Part shown: positions 14,991 to 23,379 of the stretch, piece by piece
Layout: each line of letters starts with the position of its first letter
Position numbering within the stretch: position 1 is the stretch's first letter
NCBI GenBank assembly: GCA_028065725.1
Contig: JAPTVL010000237.1
Coordinates: 51,751 to 115,750 of the forward strand
From: Betaproteobacteria bacterium
Lineage (GTDB): Bacteria > Pseudomonadota > Gammaproteobacteria > Burkholderiales > Rhodocyclaceae
Direction of reading: 5' to 3'
Length of the DNA stretch: 64,000 nt
Translations under genes and position numbers: made by a program
The notes under the pieces: generated by a model
The model's input: only the letters and a program-made list of their open reading frames with translations
Database searches by the model: none
What the model was told of the DNA's origin: nothing

Positions 14991-15058
14991 GGCACGGGCT
15001 TGTCCGGCGCATCGTCGGCAGCCCTTGGCTTGACGAAGCAACCGAGGTGAAGGTGACA

Positions 15059-15469
15059 ATGAACACGCTTGGTGAAGCGTTGCGGATGGTCGCAGTTGCT
15101 ATAGCAGTCGGAGCAGCGGCGGCAACTGCGGCTCCAGGCAGCGGCCAGTTTCAGGTCACTGCCGCGGTTGCAGGTGCGCCGGAGTCCGGTTATTGCACGA
15201 AAACCGCGGGTAACGCAAACTTTGGCGCAGTGGTTACGATTCTCTGCGCTGGAGGCGGAGCAGTTGGCGTCGAAACGCCACCGGATACCGCTTCATGGAT
15301 CCCGATACACGGGGGCGCCTACAGGTTTGGCCGAGTTGCAGGAAACGCCCGCTCCGAGAGTCTGCTCCTTGATGGCGTAAGCGAATATACTGGTCTGGGA
15401 ACCGTCACGTCGTGGCGAATGGTGAGTCTGGAGAATTTCGAATACCTCGAAATGCAGATCGGCTGGTAA
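15059..15469 (+). CDS. Secreted hypothetical protein of the pilus operon
   Basis: A 136-aa protein from ATG 15059 (MNTLGEALRMVAVAIAVGAAAATAAPGSG) with a clear signal peptide. The mature part is Gly/Ala-rich and beta-like with two cysteines (GYC...ILC), ending ...LENFEYLEMQIGW. I see no SCPU signature but its size and position between the first pilin and the chaperone fit a minor subunit or adaptor of the pilus. AAGGTG lies just upstream of the start. GC content returns to the window norm. Function not assigned. Confidence 0.65.
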   Translation: MNTLGEALRMVAVAIAVGAAAATAAPGSGQFQVTAAVAGAPESGYCTKTAGNANFGAVVTILCAGGGAVGVETPPDTASWIPIHGGAYRFGRVAGNARSESLLLDGVSEYTGLGTVTSWRMVSLENFEYLEMQIGW

Positions 15470-15533
15470 GGGGGTCAGGGAGGCCATGGGCGTAGCTTAT
15501 TGCGGCAAGCGGTAAGTTCTGGCTGCAGTTTTT

Positions 15534-16235
15534 TTGTGCATGCTTGGCGCCGGCCTTTCCAACCATGCCTTGGCTGGCAATTTCACGATTACGCCGGTCC
15601 GCATTTACATGACGCCCAAGGATCGCGCAACGGCCGTCACGGTTACCAATGACGGCGATGCGGAACTGGTGATGCAGGCTGAACTGTTCCTGTGGAAACA
15701 AGGCCCCGACGGAAAAGACGAACTCACGCCGACCGACGAGGTATTTCTCTCTCCACCCATCATCAAGCTGGCTCCCAAGTCGCGCCAGGTGGTGCGCCTT
15801 GCGCGGGTCGGTACTGCACGGCCAACACAACAACTCACTTACCGCATGATCGTGCGTGAGATTCCCGAGGCTCGGAAACCAACTCAGAATGTCGAAGTAC
15901 AGGTCGCGCTGGCCTTCAACATGCCGGTATTTATTACTCCGCCGGAAGCCAAACCGAAACTCGACTGCACCGTGGCCCGGGTGGCGGCGAACGCGATCAA
16001 GGCTACTTGCGAGAACTCGGGAAATGCCCACACACATCTAGTTTCGCTGCTGCTGAACGGCAGTAACGGCGACACGCTGGCCAAAGATGAGGTCGGTGGC
16101 TATATCCTCTCCGGTATCAAGCGCAGCTTCGAACTCAAGCGCAAGGATGGAAAAATCCCTGGCGGTGCCGGATTGCTGGTGGTTTCGTTTGCCGACGGAA
16201 GCAATCGGAGTTACGACTTCAGCATTGTCGAGTAG
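15534..16235 (+). CDS. Periplasmic pilus chaperone (PapD-like), signal peptide interrupted by an in-frame stop
   Basis: The mature part (NFTITPVRIYMTPKDRATAVTVTNDGD... to ...DGSNRSYDFSIVE) is a full two-domain PapD-like chaperone: F/VRLARV strand residues, YRMIVREIPE and the C-terminal domain. Such chaperones fold pilins by donor-strand complementation. The start is odd. An ATG at 15486 preceded by GGGAGG reads nine codons (MGVAYCGKR) and then TAA at 15513-15515. In the same frame the sequence continues VLAAVFLCMLGAGLSNHALA, a perfect hydrophobic core and cleavage site. The first usable start after the stop is TTG 15534, which lacks a basic n-region. The gene therefore looks nonsense-mutated within its signal peptide, unless the base is a sequencing error. 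Confidence 0.8.
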   Translation: MCMLGAGLSNHALAGNFTITPVRIYMTPKDRATAVTVTNDGDAELVMQAELFLWKQGPDGKDELTPTDEVFLSPPIIKLAPKSRQVVRLARVGTARPTQQLTYRMIVREIPEARKPTQNVEVQVALAFNMPVFITPPEAKPKLDCTVARVAANAIKATCENSGNAHTHLVSLLLNGSNGDTLAKDEVGGYILSGIKRSFELKRKDGKIPGGAGLLVVSFADGSNRSYDFSIVE

Positions 16236-16251
16236 AGGGTCGGGCTAATTC

Positions 16252-18633
16252 ATGCGTCCGGGCGCGATCGGCTGGCGTCTGTTTGTGTTTCTTGCTCTCG
16301 GTCATTGGCTGTCCGCCACCGCCCAGACCGCGTCCGCGCCGGTCGCACCCGCCACAGACCGCCTGTTGCCGATGGAAGTGACCGTCAATGGCGACAAGAG
16401 CGGGGTTTGGCTTTTTGTCGAACGCGGCGGCGCGCTCTACGCGCCACGCGAAGCCTTCGAGGAGTGGCGCGTGCGTCTGGATCCGGAAGCCAAGGGCATC
16501 ACCTTCAGGGGGGAGGATTACCGGCCCCTGGCATCGGTACCGGGTTACCGGTCGAAGATCGATTTCGCCAACCAGTCGCTGGACTTGTACTTTTCGCCCG
16601 AGGCATTTGCCGCAACGCGGTTGGGGCTCAAGATGTCGACCACGCTCACCGTCAACCCGGCTGTGCCCAGCGTGTTTTTGAACTACGACGTGAACTACCA
16701 GCGTTCGGATTATCGGGGCGCCCCCACTCTGCAGGATTTCGGAGTGATCGGTGAAATCGGCTTCTCGTCGGACATCGGCGTGCTGACCAGCAGCTTCGTC
16801 GGCCGCAACCTGGCCGGCGATTCGGCAAGCGGCGAACCGGGTCGTTTCCTGCGCCTGGAAACCACCTTGACCATCCACCGTCCGGAAAAGAGCCAGACCC
16901 TCACGGTGGGCGACACCAGCACCCGCCTCGGCCTGCTGGGGTCGAGCGTCTACTTTGGCGGCATTCGCTTCGGTACTAATTTCGGCCTGACGCCCGGCTT
17001 CATCCGGCATCCGCTGCCAACCCTCAGCGGGGTGTCGACGGCCCCCTCCACCGTCAACCTGTATGTCAATGACGTGCTGCGCCAGACTTCCAACATCCCT
17101 ACCGGCCCCTTTGCCATCGACAACTTCCCGGCCTTGACCGGCAGCGGCGAAGCCCGGCTGGTGGTGCGCGACCTGCTCGGGCGCGAAACCGTGATCACCC
17201 AGTCGTTTTTCAGCAGCAACCAGTTGCTGGCAGCCGGCCTCGACGACTGGAGCATCGAAGCAGGAAAGTTACGGGAAAACCTGGGCGGAGCCAGCAACCA
17301 ATACGGAGCCGCCTTTGCCCGTGGCTTCTGGCGCCACGGTTACAGCGACACGCTCACCCTTGAAGGCATTGGCCAAATCACGTCCCGGCAAAAAACGCTG
17401 GAACTCGGCCTGCAATTTCCAGTGGCGGGCCAATGGCTGGGCAGCGCGGCCATCTCCACCAGCCGCCTGTCAAACTTGGGAACGGTCAGCCAGTGGCTGC
17501 TCGGGCTGGAGCGGCAGTGGCTGCGCAGCAGCATCTTCCTGCAGGCCAAGGGTGCTTCGAAAACCTTCGACGATCCGGGACACAACCTGGACATCGCCTC
17601 CGTCAAGCAGCAACTGACAGGCAACTGGAGCTACGCCAGCGACAGCATGGGTTCCTTCGGGATCGGCTGGGCCTCGACGACTCCCTTCAGCGAAGGCCGC
17701 ATCGGCCCAGCCCGAGTCGACACCATGACCGCTAACTATTCGGTGCGGATCAGCAAGCAGGCGACGCTCAACCTCACCGCCAGCCGTTCCAAAGGCGCCT
17801 ACGATGGTTCGTCGCTGGGCTTCACCCTGGTGCTGCCGATGGAGAAAGGCCCGATCTACGTTGCGTCCGCCAACAAGACCGGCAAGGAGACGGATTTTTT
17901 TCTTGCCGCCACCGATAACGCCACGGCGGAAAACCCCGTCGGATGGCGTGTGCTGGCCGGAGAGCGGCAGAAACAACGACACGCGGAAGCCGGCGTGCAC
18001 TACCTCGGCCGCTACGGCAGCCTGACCGGTGACGTCAGCTCTTCCACCGACCAGACCACGGTGCGCGTCACCGGCACCGGCGGTCTGGTGCTAAGCGAAG
18101 GCCAGCTTTTCGCGACGACGAAATCAACCGACAGCTTTGCCCTGGTCGAAGTCGCCGGCTACGGCAATGTCGGCGTCGGCCTCGGCGGCAACATGCTGAC
18201 GCGCACCAACGACGATGGCTATGCCCTGATTCCGCGCCTTATCCCCTACCAGGCCAATTCGGCGCGGCTGGCGGCCAACGACCTGCCGGTCAGCGCGGAA
18301 CTCGATTCCATCGAAATGCAGGTGGTACCGGCCTGGCGTACCGTGGTCAAGGCAAGGTTCCCGGTGCGCAGCGGCCGCGGCGCCTTGCTGAAAATACAGC
18401 TGGACGACGGCGAACCGGCGCCGGCCGGCGCCACAGTAAACATCGAGGGCGACAGTCAGGAGTTCTACGTGGCGCGACGCGGCGAGGCTTTCGTGACGGG
18501 GCTGCAGCCAAGCAACCGCGTCGTACTCAAATGGAAAGACCGGCAATGCAGCTTCGACGTGGTCCTGCCGCCGGAATCGTCCGAGGAAATTCCACGCCTC
18601 GGACCCTTGTCGTGCAAGGGAATACCGCGATGA
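16252..18633 (+). CDS. Outer-membrane usher of the SCPU pilus
   Basis: A 793-aa usher that forms the outer-membrane channel translocating chaperone-pilin complexes. The signal peptide is MRPGAIGWRLFVFLALGHWLSATAQ. The N-terminal domain follows, then a 24-strand barrel with usher motifs (NYDVNYQ..., LPTLSGVSTAPSTVNLYVND, GPFAIDNFPALTGSGEARLVVRDLLGRETVITQSFF, in which the VRDLLGRE region belongs to the plug). The C-terminal domains end in the cysteine-containing RQCSFDVVLPPESSEEIPRLGPLSC. The length is that of archaic/SCPU ushers, slightly shorter than FimD/PapC. ATG 16252 is 16 nt after the chaperone stop. Its stop overlaps the next start as ATGA. Confidence 0.92.
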   Translation: MRPGAIGWRLFVFLALGHWLSATAQTASAPVAPATDRLLPMEVTVNGDKSGVWLFVERGGALYAPREAFEEWRVRLDPEAKGITFRGEDYRPLASVPGYRSKIDFANQSLDLYFSPEAFAATRLGLKMSTTLTVNPAVPSVFLNYDVNYQRSDYRGAPTLQDFGVIGEIGFSSDIGVLTSSFVGRNLAGDSASGEPGRFLRLETTLTIHRPEKSQTLTVGDTSTRLGLLGSSVYFGGIRFGTNFGLTPGFIRHPLPTLSGVSTAPSTVNLYVNDVLRQTSNIPTGPFAIDNFPALTGSGEARLVVRDLLGRETVITQSFFSSNQLLAAGLDDWSIEAGKLRENLGGASNQYGAAFARGFWRHGYSDTLTLEGIGQITSRQKTLELGLQFPVAGQWLGSAAISTSRLSNLGTVSQWLLGLERQWLRSSIFLQAKGASKTFDDPGHNLDIASVKQQLTGNWSYASDSMGSFGIGWASTTPFSEGRIGPARVDTMTANYSVRISKQATLNLTASRSKGAYDGSSLGFTLVLPMEKGPIYVASANKTGKETDFFLAATDNATAENPVGWRVLAGERQKQRHAEAGVHYLGRYGSLTGDVSSSTDQTTVRVTGTGGLVLSEGQLFATTKSTDSFALVEVAGYGNVGVGLGGNMLTRTNDDGYALIPRLIPYQANSARLAANDLPVSAELDSIEMQVVPAWRTVVKARFPVRSGRGALLKIQLDDGEPAPAGATVNIEGDSQEFYVARRGEAFVTGLQPSNRVVLKWKDRQCSFDVVLPPESSEEIPRLGPLSCKGIPR

Positions 18634-19523
18634 AACGGAAATCGATCCAACTGCTGCTGGCTGTGGCATTGGCAACGCTGGCCGCTTGGGCCCAGGCGGC
18701 GGTCTACACCTGCAGCATCGGCGCGCCGACGGCGTTTTCCGCCACTTATTCGACGTCGAGCAATGCCAACGCCGCGCTCTCGATCGCAGTGACCTGCGTC
18801 AAGACCGGCAGCGGTGGTGGTACCACCATCGTCGCCACGGTAACGCCGAATAACGGAGGCAACCCGAGCGGCAACCAGAACCGGGCGACCGCCACTGGCA
18901 CGATCAACTACGATCTCTACACCGACGCCACCTGCGCCACCTTGTGGCCCGGTAGCGGCAACCTGACATTTACCTTCAGCGGCGGCGGCGGATCGACCCA
19001 GACGCAAACGGTCAACTATTACGGCTGCGTACCGTCGGCGCAGCCGCTGTTGCCGGCGGCAAACACATTCACGGATACCGTCAGCCAGACTCTGGCACTG
19101 CCGACCCCCGGCGGCGCAACGATAACGGGGACCAACCCGCAGACATTCGGCGTCAGCATCACCGTTCCGGCCGTCTGCAAGATCAATCCGGTCCCGGGTA
19201 GCGTGAACTTCGGCACCTATGTCGCCTTCGGCTCCGCACTCACCGCGAACACCACGTTCGGCGTGACCTGCAACGACACGCTCACCTACGGACTGGACAT
19301 AGGCACGACTGGTGGTGTCGTCGGCGGCAACAGCCTCTACTACACGCTGGGCATTAACACAACAGCTAGTGGCGGGTCGACCCCCCTGAATGGCCTGACG
19401 GGAAATGGCATTGTGCAGTCCTACTTCATCAACGGCACCATGCCGGCGGGACAGGCCGGCACCTGCGCCTCAGGGAGCTGCCCGAACCAGACGGAAACGC
19501 GCACCCTGACCGTGACTTACTAG
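18630..19523 (+). CDS. Double SCPU-domain protein, likely pilus tip adhesin
   Basis: A 297-aa secreted protein from ATG 18630 (ATGA overlap with the usher stop): signal peptide MKRKSIQLLLAVALATLAAWAQA. A first Thr/Gly/Asn-rich domain (YTCSIGAPTAFSATYSTSS...) is followed from about residue 175 by a canonical SCPU domain (VPAVCKINPVPGSVNFGTY...GVTCNDTLTYGLDIG) that ends in TETRTLTVTY. In archaic pili such as Csu the last gene encodes a two-domain subunit at the tip whose N-terminal domain binds surfaces. Same order here: pilin, accessory, chaperone, usher, tip. The adhesin role is by analogy. Confidence 0.8.
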   Translation: MKRKSIQLLLAVALATLAAWAQAAVYTCSIGAPTAFSATYSTSSNANAALSIAVTCVKTGSGGGTTIVATVTPNNGGNPSGNQNRATATGTINYDLYTDATCATLWPGSGNLTFTFSGGGGSTQTQTVNYYGCVPSAQPLLPAANTFTDTVSQTLALPTPGGATITGTNPQTFGVSITVPAVCKINPVPGSVNFGTYVAFGSALTANTTFGVTCNDTLTYGLDIGTTGGVVGGNSLYYTLGINTTASGGSTPLNGLTGNGIVQSYFINGTMPAGQAGTCASGSCPNQTETRTLTVTY

Positions 19524-19568
19524 ATCCGGAGTCCGGCGCCACCCGCCAGAACCCAGCAAAGTCCCCAC

Positions 19569-20042
19569 GTGTTCCACGTCGTCCTCGTCGCCCCCGAAAT
19601 CCCGCCCAACACCGGCAACGCGATCCGCCTTTGCGCCAACACCGGTTGCAGTCTGCACCTGGTGGAACCGCTCGGTTTCGACCTGTCCGACGCGCAGCTG
19701 CGCCGCGCCGGGTTGGACTACGCCGAGATGACCTGCGTCAGCGTGCACCCTGACTGGGCCGCCTGCCGCGCCGCGCTGGGCGATGCGCGGCTGTTTGCGC
19801 TGACCACGAAGGGCAAGCGCCGTCACATCGGTGCCGACTCCCCCGGGTATCGGCCGGGCGATGCTTTCGTCTTTGGTGCCGAGTCGCGCGGTCTGCCGGC
19901 GGAACTGCTGGCCGCGATCGGCCGCGAAAACTGGCTGCGGTTGCCGCTGATCCCCGGCAACCGCAGCCTGAACCTGTCCAACGCGGTCGCCGTGATGGTG
20001 TATGAGGCATGGCGGCAACAGGACTTCGCCGGCGGTTTGTAA
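19569..20042 (+). CDS. trmL: tRNA (cytidine/uridine(34)-2'-O)-methyltransferase TrmL
   Basis: TrmL methylates the wobble ribose of tRNA-Leu isoacceptors with SAM. The 157-aa protein has the SPOUT trefoil-knot motifs in order: APEIPPNTGNAIRLCANTG, FGAESRGLP and LPLIPGNRSLNLSNAVAVMVYEAWRQ. It lacks the extra N-terminal domain of larger SPOUT enzymes, as TrmL does. The start is GTG 19569 (MFHVVLVAPE). It is 45 bp downstream of the pilus operon and may be read through from it or have its own promoter; it converges with the following toxin gene. Confidence 0.93.
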   Translation: MFHVVLVAPEIPPNTGNAIRLCANTGCSLHLVEPLGFDLSDAQLRRAGLDYAEMTCVSVHPDWAACRAALGDARLFALTTKGKRRHIGADSPGYRPGDAFVFGAESRGLPAELLAAIGRENWLRLPLIPGNRSLNLSNAVAVMVYEAWRQQDFAGGL

Positions 20043-20058
20043 AACTATCGCCGACCGG

Positions 20059-20406
20059 CTACTCAAACAGGATTGCTTCAATCCTCGCTGCCACGTCATC
20101 GATGATAAAGGTCGGCACTGCTTCCTTGAATTTGGCTTTGCGTACCCGCCAGTCCAGGGATTTAACCTGGTGGCAGTGGATCGCGCCTTGCGTATCCGTG
20201 CCCGATCCCATCAGCGTGACCACTGTGCCATAGGTTCGTGCGGTGGCGGCTCCTCCTTGCGAAATCGGGCAAACCATGGCCAACCCGCGGCTGTTGAATG
20301 CCTTGGCGCTGACAACCAGGCCGAAATGCGGCCCTTTCATTTCCTGACCTGAGGCCGGGTCGAATTGCAGATGAACGATGTCTCCACGCTGTGGCGTGTA
20401 AGCCAT
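20059..20406 (-). CDS. MazF/PemK/ChpB-type endoribonuclease toxin
   Basis: A 115-aa protein with the MazF-like opening RGDIVHLQFDPASGQEMKGPHFGLVVSAKAFN and the core GLAMVCPISQ...GTVVTL, ending with KAKFKEAVPTFIIDDVAARIEAIL. MazF-type toxins cut mRNA at short sequences and are held inactive by an AbrB- or MazE-type partner. The start ATG 20406 shares its last base with the antitoxin stop (TGATG). The sequence looks closest to ChpB/PemK-like proteins, but I cannot separate the subfamilies by eye. Confidence 0.85.
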   Translation of the reverse strand: MAYTPQRGDIVHLQFDPASGQEMKGPHFGLVVSAKAFNSRGLAMVCPISQGGAATARTYGTVVTLMGSGTDTQGAIHCHQVKSLDWRVRKAKFKEAVPTFIIDDVAARIEAILFE

Positions 20407-20651
20407 CAGAGTGCTTCCTTGCCAACCGGCTGCAGGGTGTCCCAGCCCTCGACACGCGGCAATTCGCCGGGCATCTCGGCCAGCAAATCGTCCAGCCGAT
20501 AGCGATGCGTACGTGGCGCGCTGACGGTCATGCGAGCGCCTTCCAGCAAAAGATCAACCTGCGAGCCCTCCTGAAGCTGGTTCTGCTCGATAAAGGCTTT
20601 CGGTACTGTCATGACCAGCGATCCGCCGGCTCGTCTCAGGGTTTGCAGCAT
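20406..20651 (-). CDS. AbrB/MazE-type antitoxin
   Basis: An 81-aa protein beginning MLQTLRRAGGSLVMTVPKAFIEQNQLQEGSQVDLLLEGARMTV, the swapped-hairpin AbrB/MazE DNA-binding fold, followed by an acidic toxin-binding tail (DDLLAEMPGELPRVEGW). ATG 20651 is chosen over an upstream in-frame Met because GGAGAG lies 6 nt before it. It is the first gene of the pair; such antitoxins repress their own promoter, and matching inverted repeats are visible upstream. Confidence 0.85.
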   Translation of the reverse strand: MLQTLRRAGGSLVMTVPKAFIEQNQLQEGSQVDLLLEGARMTVSAPRTHRYRLDDLLAEMPGELPRVEGWDTLQPVGKEAL

Positions 20652-20667
20652 TGGTCTCTCCAATCGC

Positions 20668-20720
20668 ACTTAAAGTCATATTTTAGTAGGACTTTAAGTC
20701 CTGCACAAGTAGCACTTGTG
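20668..20720 (-). promoter_or_regulatory. Autoregulated promoter/operator of the MazF-type module
   Basis: On the minus strand -35 TTGTGC (20703-20708), 17-nt spacer, -10 TAAAAT (20680-20685). The spacer is filled by a perfect palindrome AGGACTT-A-AAGTCCT (20688-20702). A second copy of its core, ACTTAAAGTC, lies just downstream of the -10 (20668-20677). A separate palindrome CACAAGT-AGC-ACTTGTG (20704-20720) overlaps the -35. This is the classical layout for repression by the antitoxin. Confidence 0.65.
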
Positions 20721-20725
20721 GCGTC

Positions 20726-21706
20726 TCATTCGTGCTTCGGATCGCGCGCCATCAGTTGTTCGACGGCGGCCGCGGGCGTGATGTGGCCGTCGAGCACGGC
20801 CGACACCGCGCGCGTGATCGGCATGTCGATGCCGAGTTCGACTGCGCGCCGGGCGACTTCGCGCGCCGCGGGCACGCCCTCGGCGACATGGCCGAGTTCG
20901 CGCACGATGTCGGGCAAGGCCTTGCCCTCGGCCAGCAGCAGGCCGACGCGGCGGTTGCGCGAGAGGTCGCCGGTGCAGGTGAGGATCAGGTCGCCCATGC
21001 CAGCCAGCCCCATGAAGGTTTCGCGCTGGGCGCCGAGTGCCTCGCCGAAGCGGGTAATCTCGACCAGGCCGCGGGTGATCAGCGCGGCGCGGGCATTGGC
21101 GCCGAGCCCGAGCCCGTCGCAAATGCCGGTGGCGATGGCCAGCACGTTCTTGACCGCACCGCCGACTTCGGCGCCGATCAGGTCTTCGTTGGCATAGATG
21201 CGCAGATTGCCGCCATGCAGGCGCTGCGCCATGGTCTGGGCAAAGCCGGCATCGGTCGCCGCCAGCGTGATCGCCGTCGGCAGGCCGCGCGCCACTTCGA
21301 GCGCGAAGCTGGGTCCGGTCAATACGCCACAGGCAACCTCACCCATGACCTCGGCCACCACCTGATGCGGCAGCAAGCCGCTGCCGGCCTCGAGCCCCTT
21401 GCATACCCAGAGAAACGGCATGGCCGGCGCGCCGGCCTTGAGTTGCTCGAGCATGAGGCGCAGTCCCGCCAGCGGCGCGGCGAGCAAGGCCAGATCAGCA
21501 CCCCCCAACGCGGCGCGGAAATCTGCCGTGACTTGCAGGGCGGGCGGAAACGGGCATTGCGGCAGGTAGCGCTGGTTTTCGCGGTGGCGCGCCATGTCCG
21601 CAACGCGTGAAGCATCGCGCGCCCACAGCATTACCTGGTGCCGGGCAGCAAACGTGATGGCCAGTGCCGTACCCCAGGCACCGGCGCCGAGCACCGCTAT
21701 GCGCAT
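20726..21706 (-). CDS. gpsA: Glycerol-3-phosphate dehydrogenase [NAD(P)+]
   Basis: GpsA reduces dihydroxyacetone phosphate to sn-glycerol 3-phosphate for phospholipid synthesis. The 326-aa protein has the dinucleotide-binding loop GAGAWGTA near residue 7, the catalytic-region motif [34 protein letters not shown] with the conserved Lys, and [14 protein letters not shown] with [17 protein letters not shown]. The length is normal. It is part of the minus-strand cluster arsR-rhodanese-grxC-secB-SH3-gpsA and is its last gene. Confidence 0.97.
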   Translation of the reverse strand: MRIAVLGAGAWGTALAITFAARHQVMLWARDASRVADMARHRENQRYLPQCPFPPALQVTADFRAALGGADLALLAAPLAGLRLMLEQLKAGAPAMPFLWVCKGLEAGSGLLPHQVVAEVMGEVACGVLTGPSFALEVARGLPTAITLAATDAGFAQTMAQRLHGGNLRIYANEDLIGAEVGGAVKNVLAIATGICDGLGLGANARAALITRGLVEITRFGEALGAQRETFMGLAGMGDLILTCTGDLSRNRRVGLLLAEGKALPDIVRELGHVAEGVPAAREVARRAVELGIDMPITRAVSAVLDGHITPAAAVEQLMARDPKHE

Positions 21707-21748
21707 GGTGACATGCGCGGCTGATTGCTCATGGCCTGGCCGCCATGC

Positions 21749-22198
21749 TTACAGGCCCCAGACTTGCGGCACCTTGACAAACCCGCTTTGCCCGTCGCGA
21801 TGCCTGACCTTGGCCCAGCCACCCGCAACGCCTTCCAGCAGCTCCAGCACCACGTCGCGTTCGGCTTCGAACACCAGCGCGGCCTTGTCGTCCGCGGCCG
21901 CGCGAACCTGGGTTCGATCGGCGCGCACGATGACATTGCGCTTGTCGGCCAGGTGCTTTTTTTCAATCCAGGCCAGGTCGCCCCGGCTGTCGCGCACCTT
22001 GGACCAGCCGTCGAGGCCGACCACCAGTTCCACCGGCGTGCCGCCCAGCACCACGAACAGGGGCTTGGCCTTGGCCGAAGGCGCGTCGTATACCGGCGCC
22101 GCCGCGATCACGGTGCGGTAGTCCAGCGCAAGCGCCGGCGCCGCGGTGACGAGCGCCGTCAGCGATATCAGTAAAGAAAATAGCCGCCGTAGCGCCAT
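21749..22198 (-). CDS. Exported SH3-domain protein
   Basis: A 149-aa protein with a signal peptide (MALRRLFSLLISLTALVTAAPALA) and two bacterial SH3 repeats: DYRTVIAAAPVYDAPSAKAKPLF...GLDGWSKVRDSRGDLAWIEKKHL, and NVIVRADRTQVRAAADDKAALVFEAERDVVLELLEGVAGGWAKVRHRDGQSGFVKVPQVWGL. Such SH3b modules usually bind peptidoglycan, so a periplasmic cell-wall role is likely. It lies 6 bp after secB and 42 bp before gpsA on the same strand. No enzymatic domain is visible. Confidence 0.85.
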   Translation of the reverse strand: MALRRLFSLLISLTALVTAAPALALDYRTVIAAAPVYDAPSAKAKPLFVVLGGTPVELVVGLDGWSKVRDSRGDLAWIEKKHLADKRNVIVRADRTQVRAAADDKAALVFEAERDVVLELLEGVAGGWAKVRHRDGQSGFVKVPQVWGL

Positions 22199-22204
22199 TG
22201 CCGA

Positions 22205-22657
22205 CTATTGCAGCTGAATCTTGCTTTCGGCCTGCTGCTCCATCAGGCGCTGCTGATAGAGCGATTCGAAATTGACCGGGGCCAGAATCACGGGCGGGAA
22301 GCCGGCGCGAGTGATCGCATCGGAGATGGTTTCGCGCGCATACGGAAAAAGGATGTTGGGGCAAGCCACGGCAAGAATCGGCTCCATGTCCTGCTCCGGC
22401 ACGTTACGGATCTGGAATATGCCGGCCTTCACCACCTCGACCAGGAAAAAGGCCTTGTCGCCTTCCTTGGCGTTCACGGTGATCGTCAGCGCCACTTCAT
22501 ACATGCCGTCGCCGATGGTGTTCGCCGCGCTCTGGATCTGCACTTCGATGCTCGGTGTCTCGCGCTCCAGAAAGATCTGCGGGGCGTTGGGCACTTCGAT
22601 GGAGAGATCCTTGACGTAAATCTTTTCGATGCTGAATACGGGCTGCTCGTCGCTCAT
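22205..22657 (-). CDS. secB: Protein-export chaperone SecB
   Basis: SecB (150 aa) keeps secretory preproteins unfolded and hands them to SecA. Family motifs are present in order: FSIEKIYVKDLSIEVPNAPQIF, PSIEVQIQ, YEVALTITV, AFFLVEVVKAGIFQIRNV, CPNILFPYARETISDAITRAGFPPVILAPVNFE SLYQQR. It lies between grxC and the SH3 gene, the usual betaproteobacterial neighbourhood (rhodanese-grxC-secB-gpsA). Confidence 0.97.
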   Translation of the reverse strand: MSDEQPVFSIEKIYVKDLSIEVPNAPQIFLERETPSIEVQIQSAANTIGDGMYEVALTITVNAKEGDKAFFLVEVVKAGIFQIRNVPEQDMEPILAVACPNILFPYARETISDAITRAGFPPVILAPVNFESLYQQRLMEQQAESKIQLQ

Positions 22658-22690
22658 GATGAATTGGAGGGTGAAGGAAAAAGGGTAATT

Positions 22691-22948
22691 CTACGCGGCC
22701 AGCAGCGGATCGAGCTTGCCCTGGTGCTCCAGCTCATACAGGTCGTCGCAACCGCCGACATGGGTCTCGCCGATGTAAATCTGCGGCACGGTGCGGCGGC
22801 CGGTCTTCTGCATCATTTCTTCGCGCCGCGCCGGATCGAGGTCGACGCGCACCTTTTCGATTTCCTTGACGCCCTTGCGCGTCAGCAACTGCTCGGCCCG
22901 CACGCAATACGGACAGACGGCGGTGGAATACATCACTACTTTGGCCAT
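22691..22948 (-). CDS. grxC: Glutaredoxin 3
   Basis: An 85-aa dithiol glutaredoxin with active site Cys12-Pro-Tyr-Cys15, the cis-Pro strand RTVPQIYIGETHVGG and the helix DDLYELEHQGKL. GrxC uses glutathione to reduce protein disulfides in the cytoplasm. It is located between a rhodanese and secB on the same strand; together with the rhodanese and the thiol-rich regulator upstream it may belong to sulfane-sulfur or thiol handling. Confidence 0.95.
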   Translation of the reverse strand: MAKVVMYSTAVCPYCVRAEQLLTRKGVKEIEKVRVDLDPARREEMMQKTGRRTVPQIYIGETHVGGCDDLYELEHQGKLDPLLAA

Positions 22949-22962
22949 TCGGGTTTCCTTGC

Positions 22963-23373
22963 TCAGGATTTGGTGGTCAGTGGCAGGCTGGCATCCCGCC
23001 AGCTGCCGATGCCGCCGGCCAGGCTGAATACCTTGGCAAAACCGCTCTTCTTCAACTGGCCGCAGGCGGACGAGGAGCGGTTGCCCGACGCACAGACGAC
23101 GATGATCGGCTTGTCCTTGAATTTCTCCAGCTCGGACATGCGCTTTTCAAGCTGGCCGAGCGTGATGTGGCGCGCCCCGGTGATGTGGCCGGCGCCCCAT
23201 TCGGCGGTCTCGCGCACGTCCAGCACCAGCGCATCTTCGCGGTTCATCAGCAGCGTCGCCTCGGCCGGACTCAAATTCGCCACGTTGCCGCCGGCCACCA
23301 GCGGCCATAACAGCATTCCGCCGCTGACGATGGCGATACCCACCCAAACCATGTTCTGTTGCAGAAATTCCAT
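22963..23373 (-). CDS. Membrane-anchored rhodanese-domain protein
   Basis: A 136-aa protein with one N-terminal membrane segment (MVWVGIAIVSGGMLLWPLVAGG) and a single rhodanese domain with the active-site loop VVCASGNRSS (Cys94). Rhodaneses carry sulfane sulfur on this cysteine. It matches the YibN-like single-domain form found upstream of grxC-secB in many proteobacteria. It starts 6 nt after the arsR stop, so the two are probably cotranscribed; the regulator may respond to its substrates. Confidence 0.9.
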   Translation of the reverse strand: MEFLQQNMVWVGIAIVSGGMLLWPLVAGGNVANLSPAEATLLMNREDALVLDVRETAEWGAGHITGARHITLGQLEKRMSELEKFKDKPIIVVCASGNRSSSACGQLKKSGFAKVFSLAGGIGSWRDASLPLTTKS

Positions 23374-23379
23374 TGTCGT

